Source: a virus
Direction: 5' to 3' (one strand)
IMG/VR virus record: IMGVR_UViG_3300007735_000549
Location: 1 to 26,406 of that record
Length of the DNA stretch: 26,406 bases
The notes beneath the pieces are model-generated. The model was not told the DNA's origin. It was given only the letters and a program-made list of their open reading frames with translations, and searched no databases. Position numbers and translations under genes: made by a program. Shown here one piece after another: positions 16,823 through 23,310 of this stretch. Numbering within the stretch: position 1 is the first letter of the stretch; every line of letters starts with the position of its first letter.

Positions 16823-18960
16823 TGCCATTTAATTATAACATAACAGTAACAGGGGATTGTTCAAATAGTAACAACGGGGCTTTAAATCTCTATGTAAGTG
16901 GTGGAGGTAGTCCGTACACTATTACATGGAATAGTCCTGTTTATTCCACAAGTACATTTGACAATTATTACTACCTAACAGGATTAAGTTCTGGTACTTA
17001 CAATTTTAATTTAACGAACTCTTTAGTACCAACTAACGAAAGTATTAATAATATATCTTTTGTTATTAGTAGTGGGAATACCGCATATATAAGTAATGTT
17101 ACTAATACAACTTGTGGATTAGACAACGGCTCATTAATTTTTAATATTGGAAATTTTCAAGGGAACACTCAAGTATCGTTATATAAAAATAATGAACTTT
17201 ATCAAACAGTCACAACTTCACTATCTAATTTCTTATTTAGTTCTTTAGGTGATGGAATTTATTATTGTCATTATGTTGATTATGGTGGTTGTGAGGGTGA
17301 AACTGAGAATGTTGTTATAAGAAGTTCAAATATATTAGATTATGGATTACATACCATTGATAATCCCGCATGTGCGTTACAAAATGGTAAGATATATGTC
17401 ACAGGTATAACAGGTACCGCACCCTTTACTTACTTATGGTCAAGTGACCCAACTACTGCTAGTACACAGTATTATGTGACAGGATTGGCTGCTTCTAATT
17501 ATTCAGTAACTGTAACTGATAGTTTTGGATGTCAGGTAAGTAAAACTGTCACCATAAATCAAGCATCTCCAATAAACGTTGTTGGGTATACACCATCACA
17601 ACCAAGTTGTTCAGGATATGACGGATATGCCAATTTTACAATAACAGGAGGGACTGGTCCATATTTTTATTTATTAAGTAATGGTGATTCTTTAGTAAGT
17701 TACAGTAATAGTTTTGGGTTTTCAGGTTTAAATTCGGGTAATTATACTTTAACTGTTACTGATGTTGCGTTATGTAAATTAACTTATAATTTTGTTCTAA
17801 ATACCCCTAACTCTTTTGTTTTAGTTTCTGAAACTAAACAAGATATGAGATGTGGGTTTGAAAGTGGGTCAATTAATGTTGAAGTTCAGGGAGGGGTTTT
17901 ACCATATAATTTTGGTTTAACAAATAGTTCAGGTTTCACATCCAATCAAATAAGTTTTACACCATCTGCAACTTTTTCATCTTTAAGTTCTGACACGTAT
18001 ACATTAACAATTTCAGATTCGGCAAGCGCTTGTACGTATTCATCAAATATAACTATTAATAATGATATACCATTTGATATACAAGTTACAAGTCAAAGTA
18101 CCTATTGTCAACCTGCAAGTGGGGTTATTGATATAACCGTTAATGAAATTACACCTGGAGGATATTATAGATATGCGTTATCTAATGGACAGCAATCGTC
18201 ATATACTTCGGCAACGACCTTTTCATTTTCAGGACTACCTGCCAATGGGTACACCGTAACAGTTTATAACTTAGAAAACTGTTCTCAGAGTAAGACAATT
18301 TCTGTGACAGGGTTAGACCCATTTACAAGTATTTTAGTACCAACGAGTTGTTTAAATGGTAGTGACGGTACAATATCGGCTTTAATAATCGATGAAGAAG
18401 GACCATTTAATTTAACGTGGAGCGATAATGTTAATGGTCAAACAGGTGTATTTCTAACTGGTTTAACTGCGGGTACTTATTATTTAACTATAAGTGGTAC
18501 CAATGGTTGTCAAACAACTTTAAATACAACAATAAGTTGTAATCCCCCACAAGTAAGGTCACAAAGTATTACTTTAGACACAAACTCCGAAGAGGATAGT
18601 TTAACTTTATATGATTTTTCTAATTTACTTTATAACGGTTATGTCACAGTAACTGAAGGACATACTTTGTGTAAAATGAATAGTGCAACATTTTATTGTG
18701 ATGTTGAACTTAGTGGAATAACATATAGTTCAGAATTCTACACTACATTGTCCTTTGATGATATCCCGTCAATTCCTATCTTCTCAGGGATTTTAGAATA
18801 TATTTTACTTAATATTCCTTACATTGAATCGGTGGTTATTAATAACACTGACAATACTATTTTGATACAATCTCAAGTAGTTGGGGGAGTTGAGGTTTAT
18901 CGAGACGAAGATATTATAGTTTCAGTAAGAATTGAATACGATACTTCTTGTGTAACATAA
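16822..18960 (+). CDS. SprB-repeat tail protein, 712 aa (putative host-contact protein)
   Basis: Residues 1-572 are seven tandem SprB-like repeats with a period of about 83 residues. Each begins with a cysteine (C13, C98, C184, C263, C344, C429, C510) followed by an NG or SG turn, has a PY/PF segment, a GL..G.Y motif and, except in the first, a second cysteine near the end (C157, C237, C318, C404, C487, C563). The clearest is repeat 3, with APFTYLWSS, GLAASNYSVTVTDSFGC. SprB repeats are known from the giant gliding adhesins of Bacteroidota. The C-terminal 138 residues (575-712) are a separate, unrecognised domain. There is no signal peptide, fitting a virion protein rather than a secreted one. 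It is coupled by TAATG to the gpI-like gene. A role as an elongated arm, receptor-binding or glycan-binding protein is inferred. Confidence 0.85.
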   Translation: MPFNYNITVTGDCSNSNNGALNLYVSGGGSPYTITWNSPVYSTSTFDNYYYLTGLSSGTYNFNLTNSLVPTNESINNISFVISSGNTAYISNVTNTTCGLDNGSLIFNIGNFQGNTQVSLYKNNELYQTVTTSLSNFLFSSLGDGIYYCHYVDYGGCEGETENVVIRSSNILDYGLHTIDNPACALQNGKIYVTGITGTAPFTYLWSSDPTTASTQYYVTGLAASNYSVTVTDSFGCQVSKTVTINQASPINVVGYTPSQPSCSGYDGYANFTITGGTGPYFYLLSNGDSLVSYSNSFGFSGLNSGNYTLTVTDVALCKLTYNFVLNTPNSFVLVSETKQDMRCGFESGSINVEVQGGVLPYNFGLTNSSGFTSNQISFTPSATFSSLSSDTYTLTISDSASACTYSSNITINNDIPFDIQVTSQSTYCQPASGVIDITVNEITPGGYYRYALSNGQQSSYTSATTFSFSGLPANGYTVTVYNLENCSQSKTISVTGLDPFTSILVPTSCLNGSDGTISALIIDEEGPFNLTWSDNVNGQTGVFLTGLTAGTYYLTISGTNGCQTTLNTTISCNPPQVRSQSITLDTNSEEDSLTLYDFSNLLYNGYVTVTEGHTLCKMNSATFYCDVELSGITYSSEFYTTLSFDDIPSIPIFSGILEYILLNIPYIESVVINNTDNTILIQSQVVGGVEVYRDEDIIVSVRIEYDTSCVT
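16858..18537 (+). repeat. Seven-copy SprB-like protein repeat array
   Basis: First cysteines of successive units lie 85, 86, 79, 81, 85 and 81 residues apart. The copies are diverged at both protein and DNA level, so this is an old domain array and not a recent DNA tandem repeat. Unit 1 has lost the second cysteine and unit 2 the PY motif. Confidence 0.8.
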
Positions 18961-18969
18961 TTTATTCTA

Positions 18970-18979
18970 AACTATTTAT
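18970..18979 (+). promoter_or_regulatory. AACTATTTAT motif, copy 4 (candidate late promoter)
   Basis: The exact decamer fills most of the 24-nt gap before the 335-aa gene and ends only 5 nt before its ATG. If it is a -10-type element, transcription would begin at or next to the start codon and give a leaderless message. Confidence 0.52.
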
Positions 18980-18984
18980 GATTA

Positions 18985-19992
18985 ATGAGTTTAGTAGTAA
19001 TTCAAAATTTAAATGGTACCCCACCATACCAAGTTTATACTTGTGATGTATTTCAGTTTAATTGCGTTTATACCACAACTATTGAAGGGTATGTTCCACC
19101 TGAGGTTACAATATATTTACCATCAGAATTTGCTACCGCACCACAAGCTTTAATAAAGATTATTGACTCGACAGGATGTGTTTATACACAAACATATATG
19201 TGTGTAACACCAACCCCAACCCCAAGTATTACTCCATCAATAACTCCGACAGTATCATTAACTCCATCAATAACTCCAACTCCGAGTATTACACCTTCAA
19301 TCACACCTACAGTATCATTAACTCCAAGTATAACTCCTACACCAACAATCACTCCAAGTATTACTCCAACAAACACAATCACACCAACCCCAACAATCAC
19401 ACCAACCCCGAGTCCAACACCTGAGGCACCATTTGCTTACTTATTTATAGAACCATATAGTGGGTCGTCAAGTATTGGAAGCTATATGTATTCACAAGGT
19501 TCAAATTTCTACGGATTTACAAACGCAACCCAACCAAGTAGCAGTGCTTCAACATTCCAAACTGATATGTCGACTTACATTAACTTCTCAGGATGGTCAA
19601 ATGGGGAATTCCCAAAAGTGATTAAAGCGACCTATGGTGACTTTATTCAATTTTTAAACCCATTTGATAGTTATGGTAACCCTGCAATACCATATAATTT
19701 TGTAACTACTAAAGTTTCGGAGAATTATGTTTTAGATAAAGCTTGGTATACATGGGTAATACCTACAGGATATACAAATGGTGTTTATCAAGTTGAGATT
19801 GATTTGGCGTCAGTAAATCCAAATGTGTTCACTAGTTATAAAATGAACTCATCAATATATAATAATTCATTTAGTTATGTTGGACCAACTATTGGTAACA
19901 CGACATATAGAGTTTATACTACGTTCCCAAATGCGGCGTTTGAATTAGATAATAATGTTTCACTCTATTTTAGAGGTAGTTTAGTTGATTAA
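18985..19992 (+). CDS. Tail-cluster protein with four-cysteine module, Thr/Pro linker and C-terminal domain, 335 aa
   Basis: Three parts are visible. Residues 1-74 are a small module with [10 protein letters not shown] and IKIIDSTGC and cysteines at 20, 27, 65 and 73; the same module, shifted by one residue, makes up the 77-aa protein downstream. Residues 75-149 are a low-complexity linker of TP, SITP and TITP units with a 20-residue period. Residues 150-335 are an unrecognised globular-looking domain starting [13 protein letters not shown], ending with a beta-rich [14 protein letters not shown]. The plan, cap plus stalk plus head, is that of an extended surface attachment protein. It is the first gene of block (iv) and sits directly before the tail fibre gene, five bases away. 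A tail-tip or fibre-accessory role is inferred from this context. Confidence 0.78.
   Translation: MSLVVIQNLNGTPPYQVYTCDVFQFNCVYTTTIEGYVPPEVTIYLPSEFATAPQALIKIIDSTGCVYTQTYMCVTPTPTPSITPSITPTVSLTPSITPTPSITPSITPTVSLTPSITPTPTITPSITPTNTITPTPTITPTPSPTPEAPFAYLFIEPYSGSSSIGSYMYSQGSNFYGFTNATQPSSSASTFQTDMSTYINFSGWSNGEFPKVIKATYGDFIQFLNPFDSYGNPAIPYNFVTTKVSENYVLDKAWYTWVIPTGYTNGVYQVEIDLASVNPNVFTSYKMNSSIYNNSFSYVGPTIGNTTYRVYTTFPNAAFELDNNVSLYFRGSLVD
19225..19404 (+). repeat. Thr/Pro/Ser/Ile linker repeats, 60-bp period
   Basis: Units at 19225-19284 and 19285-19344 encode identical 20-residue segments ([20 protein letters not shown]), yet 9 of 20 codons differ; the third unit (19345-19404) is degenerate. The open frames in other phases and on the opposite strand here are by-products of the low complexity. 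Confidence 0.85.
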
Positions 19993-19997
19993 ATATT

Positions 19998-22448
19998 ATG
20001 AGTTTTCCATATAAAAATCCAATAACATCATTACAAGTAGGTACAACACAAAGTGTTCCACAATCTAATACATATGGGTTAGGTTATAGTGTTAATAATA
20101 TTGGTGGATACATGGAGGTCTATAGTGTTAATGATTTAGTTTATACTATACCTACAGGTACAACTGGAAGTGTTGAATATTCGGGTAATACAATACCAAT
20201 TGAGTTTACAAAAGGAGATGGTAATCCGTGGTCTAAAGATGTATTAATACTTGGTTCTGATAATATATCTTCAGGAAGACGACGACTTGGGATGTTAGTT
20301 TATGTAATTGAAAATGAATTAACATACCAGTTTAGTATTGATGGGTACGAAACACTTTGGAATAATGCGACAGGTGCAACAAATACGGTAAGTATTTCCG
20401 AATTTGGTACAATAGTTAATAATTCTACACCTGAAGGGCAGGCATTTATAAATGCTTGGACTGGTAGTACTATTGAGGGAGTTAATGGGAATACTAGGGG
20501 TACCTCTGTTTGGAAAAAATTTTACTATCTGTCTCTAAGTGGGGGAACGGTTAAAGGACCCACAATATTCCAAAGCGGGGTAACTGCAAACACATTAAAT
20601 GTTACAGGTTTAACAACTACAAATGGGCTCACATCAACAGGAGCCATAACATTCCCGCAAAAAACCGTTAGTAATACGTATACAATAACTGACACCGATT
20701 ATATGGTTGATATATCCGGTGGAACGTTCAACGTTCAATTAACCACTGCGGTTGGAGTACAGGGTAGATTATTGGCGATTAAAAATAATGGTGGAGGAGC
20801 GGTTACCATTTTACCATATGGAAGCGAAAGAATTGATGATAAATTATTATTGATTTTAAGTGAAACCAATGCTGTACAGCTTGTGAGTAACGGGTCCCAA
20901 TGGGTTATATTAGGACAGGATAGAAGTACCGTTAATAACTCAACAGGGGTATTCCAATTTTCAGGTTTATCAAAGGTTTCGTCCACACAGTTTTCAGTTG
21001 CCCGAGTTAGAGGATGGATAGTTGATACCACTTCAAATCCTCTTTCTCCTCAAATTTTGTATGTTGATTATAGTGGTGGAACACATACTGACTTATATGT
21101 TAATACTGCATTTGAAACTTATATATATTTGACAAGCGGCGCGACCATAGGGCAGTCACCCTCTCCATTAACCGAACAACAAAGAAGACAAAATATATTT
21201 TTAGGTAAAGTAGGACACCCTGAAAAAACATCTATTAACCTTGTTTTTAATCAACCTGACTTTGTCTTATCCCCGCTCGCCCAACTACGTGATGTATTTA
21301 CACCAATTAACTTAATTAATGGGGGTGTTTACCCATCACCAAACGGGGCGAATTTAACATTTAACTCTAGTGCTGGGTACATATACGGATTAGGTATTAA
21401 TTTTATATCAGATACTCTATCTCCAAATACTTTATATGTGCCAGGACAATCACCATGTACATTTCAGTATAGGACTCAAACAGGGGGGTCAGTTACTAAT
21501 GTCACAAATATCGACCCAACTAAATGGGATGTTGGAGGTGTGGTGACTAATTTGAGTGGCACTAAAACAACTAATCAAAGGATATACCTACTCCAAAATG
21601 GTACGTTTAGGGTTCAATATGGACAAACTCAATATAACCAATTATCTGCGGCAATTGCTGGGATTCAAACTGAATCATTTACGGTATTCCCTAATTTTAG
21701 AAATAATGCAATATTAATAGGTATATTAAGTATTGTCAGCTCTTGTACTGATTTAAGCGACACAACTAAAGCTCAGTTTTTCTTAGTTTCAAAATTTGGA
21801 GAAACTGTTGGTGCAGCTGGAGGTGTTGGGACCACAACATTACAACAAGCGTATAATAATTCATCTGACCCTGAAATAACTATCAATTCTACATTAGATG
21901 GATTATCAATTAAAAATGGAACAGGTAATGCTGATAATGTAACTCCATTATTACAGGGACAAAATACTGCAGGAACTGTAACTTCATTTATTAGAGCCGA
22001 CGGAGCGTTTTCAGGGAATTCAATATACGGGACAACAGTATCTGCAACAACTTATTATAATTTACCTGTTAGTGGATTAACACAAGGTTCAAACATTACA
22101 ATAACTAATAATGGAAGTGGTAATTACACTATTTCATCAACAGGTGGTGGAGGAGGAGGAATTGGAGGTTTAGGGACAACAAATTATATACCTAAATGGA
22201 CTGGTTCTACAGGTATTGGAGACAGCCAAATACAAGATAATGGAACTACAGTGTCCATTGGAGGTTCCTCAAGTGCCGCGGCGATATTAGAAGTTGCATC
22301 AACGTCGCAAGGAGTTTTATTTCCAAGAATGACACAATCCCAAAGAAGTGCAATATCGTCACCACCAGTAGGTTTAATTGTTTATCAGACAGATAGTCCT
22401 GATGGTTTATATATTTATAAAATTGGAGGATGGGTACAAATAATTTAA
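19998..22448 (+). CDS. Tail fibre protein, 816 aa
   Basis: Several fibre-type segments are visible. Residues about 180-205 have LSLSGGTVKGPTIFQSGVTA followed by NTLNVTGLTTTNG, a shaft pattern common in phage fibres. Residues about 223-273, TYTITDTDYMVDISGGTFNV through VQGRLLAIKNNGGGAVTILP, are a beta-rich element also common there. A Gly-rich hinge GGGGGGIGG near 715 precedes TTNYIPKWTGSTGIGDSQI. The C-terminus, LEVASTSQGVLFPRMTQSQR to the end (about 764-816), is the 'LFPRMT..QR.AI..P..GL..Y.T' element found at the ends of many Bacteroidota phage fibres and host surface proteins. The gene starts five bases after the 335-aa gene and is followed after one base by the 77-aa gene. It probably forms a trimeric fibre for host recognition; the trimeric state and receptor are inferred. 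Confidence 0.88.
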   Translation: MSFPYKNPITSLQVGTTQSVPQSNTYGLGYSVNNIGGYMEVYSVNDLVYTIPTGTTGSVEYSGNTIPIEFTKGDGNPWSKDVLILGSDNISSGRRRLGMLVYVIENELTYQFSIDGYETLWNNATGATNTVSISEFGTIVNNSTPEGQAFINAWTGSTIEGVNGNTRGTSVWKKFYYLSLSGGTVKGPTIFQSGVTANTLNVTGLTTTNGLTSTGAITFPQKTVSNTYTITDTDYMVDISGGTFNVQLTTAVGVQGRLLAIKNNGGGAVTILPYGSERIDDKLLLILSETNAVQLVSNGSQWVILGQDRSTVNNSTGVFQFSGLSKVSSTQFSVARVRGWIVDTTSNPLSPQILYVDYSGGTHTDLYVNTAFETYIYLTSGATIGQSPSPLTEQQRRQNIFLGKVGHPEKTSINLVFNQPDFVLSPLAQLRDVFTPINLINGGVYPSPNGANLTFNSSAGYIYGLGINFISDTLSPNTLYVPGQSPCTFQYRTQTGGSVTNVTNIDPTKWDVGGVVTNLSGTKTTNQRIYLLQNGTFRVQYGQTQYNQLSAAIAGIQTESFTVFPNFRNNAILIGILSIVSSCTDLSDTTKAQFFLVSKFGETVGAAGGVGTTTLQQAYNNSSDPEITINSTLDGLSIKNGTGNADNVTPLLQGQNTAGTVTSFIRADGAFSGNSIYGTTVSATTYYNLPVSGLTQGSNITITNNGSGNYTISSTGGGGGGIGGLGTTNYIPKWTGSTGIGDSQIQDNGTTVSIGGSSSAAAILEVASTSQGVLFPRMTQSQRSAISSPPVGLIVYQTDSPDGLYIYKIGGWVQII

Positions 22449-22449
22449 T

Positions 22450-22683
22450 ATGTCGGTAAATCTATCAATAACGGATATAACAGGTACACCACCATTTGAG
22501 GTGTATTTTTGCGACTCTAATGTCAATAATTGTCAGTTAGTTGAAACACTATACGACCCATTATATTGGCCAACAATAATTGATTTACCCGTAAGTTTAA
22601 GTGGGAGTACAACAATCTTTGTTAAAATTGTTGATTCTAATTTGTGTGAAACTTTTAAATTTATAAGTTGTGTTAGTTCTTAG
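22450..22683 (+). CDS. Free-standing four-cysteine module, 77 aa
   Basis: The whole protein is one copy of the module at the N-terminus of the 335-aa protein: GTPPFEVYFCD against [11 protein letters not shown], and VKIVDSNLC against IKIIDSTGC. Cysteines at 21, 28, 66 and 74 align without a net gap to 20, 27, 65 and 73 of the larger protein. The fold is unknown; the GTPP.Y and DS.GC elements recall one SprB repeat cut short. It lies one base after the fibre gene, where many phages carry a fibre assembly protein, but the paralogy points rather to a structural cap or adaptor. It ends in TAG and its last 11 bases overlap the end of the opposite-strand RuvC-like gene. There is no signal peptide. 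Confidence 0.78.
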   Translation: MSVNLSITDITGTPPFEVYFCDSNVNNCQLVETLYDPLYWPTIIDLPVSLSGSTTIFVKIVDSNLCETFKFISCVSS

Positions 22684-23266
22684 AATTAAGATAAGATAAA
22701 ACTACGGTATAAGCGTCAGTCATATCAAAATTCTCTTTCTTTAAAGTATTATTTCGAGTATATAACCATTGAATCTGAGGTTCACGTTTAGCAACCAATT
22801 CCCATATAATTTGTTTCTTGTCACAATCTTTAGGATAACCTCCAAATAAAACAAATTTACCCTTTTCGTTTTTTTGAACCAATTCAGGGAATGCTAATTT
22901 TCTTGAGTTATATGTTGAAATATATTCAGGGACGACACCAAGAACATCATAAACTTCTTTAGAAATAAGTGTATTATAACGAAGAAGAGTTGCGATAGTA
23001 TAAACGTTGTTACTATTCAACAACGGTTCCTCAATGATTACACGAATTACACCAATACCTTTATACTCCTCAAGTTTTTTACGGAATGAAGTTGATTTAT
23101 TAATCAACTCTTCCATTTTATTCTCGGTGACTGGTTTAGGTCTTGGAGATACGTGAGTTAATTCTAATAAATCTCTTGAAGATAAATCAAATAGTGCAAC
23201 ACCAATAGTTTTGGTTGAAACATCTAAGCCCAAAATCTTGGGGGAATTTTTGATACTTTTTGCCAT
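22673..23266 (-). CDS. ruvC: RuvC-like Holliday junction resolvase, 197 aa
   Basis: The RuvC-type RNase H fold is recognisable from ILGLDVSTKTIGVALFD (11-27) with the first catalytic aspartate D15, VIIEEPLL (76-83) with E79/E80, and DMTDAYTVV (181-189) supplying D181 and D184. The enzyme would cleave four-way and branched DNA, clearing junctions made by phage recombination-dependent replication before packaging; in T4 that job is done by the unrelated endonuclease VII (gp49). The length fits RuvC-like proteins (about 170-200 aa). The ATG start lies after an A+T-only 44-nt gap. It is transcribed toward the late structural block and its end overlaps the 77-aa gene tail to tail by 11 bp. The family is secure; the precise substrate is inferred. 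Confidence 0.9.
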   Translation of the reverse strand: MAKSIKNSPKILGLDVSTKTIGVALFDLSSRDLLELTHVSPRPKPVTENKMEELINKSTSFRKKLEEYKGIGVIRVIIEEPLLNSNNVYTIATLLRYNTLISKEVYDVLGVVPEYISTYNSRKLAFPELVQKNEKGKFVLFGGYPKDCDKKQIIWELVAKREPQIQWLYTRNNTLKKENFDMTDAYTVVLSYLNSKN

Positions 23267-23310
23267 AATTTAATTAATTATTAAATTATTAATTTAAAAT
23301 GTAAACAATT
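23267..23310 (-). promoter_or_regulatory. A+T-only gap upstream of the RuvC-like gene, possible promoter
   Basis: Read on the minus strand, TTTACA is followed after 16 bases by TAATAA, about 11 bases before the ATG, a loose sigma-70-like arrangement. The area also contains overlapping palindromes such as TAATTAATTA. Such matches arise easily in A+T-rich DNA, and the gap lacks the AACTATTTAT motif found before the late blocks. Confidence 0.25.

Noticed and set aside
16858-18537. The SprB-type array as a recent DNA tandem duplication
   Set aside because: The units share only protein-level positions (Cys, PY, GL..G.Y); no long DNA identity is seen between copies.
19182-19400. A 72-residue open frame on the minus strand and an 82-residue plus-strand frame over the Thr/Pro linker
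   Set aside because: Both are produced by the repetitive codons of the linker (Val/Gly and Asn/Tyr/Ser strings) and have no independent signal.
19998-22448. A diversity-generating retroelement acting on the fibre or the SprB-repeat gene
   Set aside because: No reverse transcriptase, template repeat or matching variable repeat is visible in the window.
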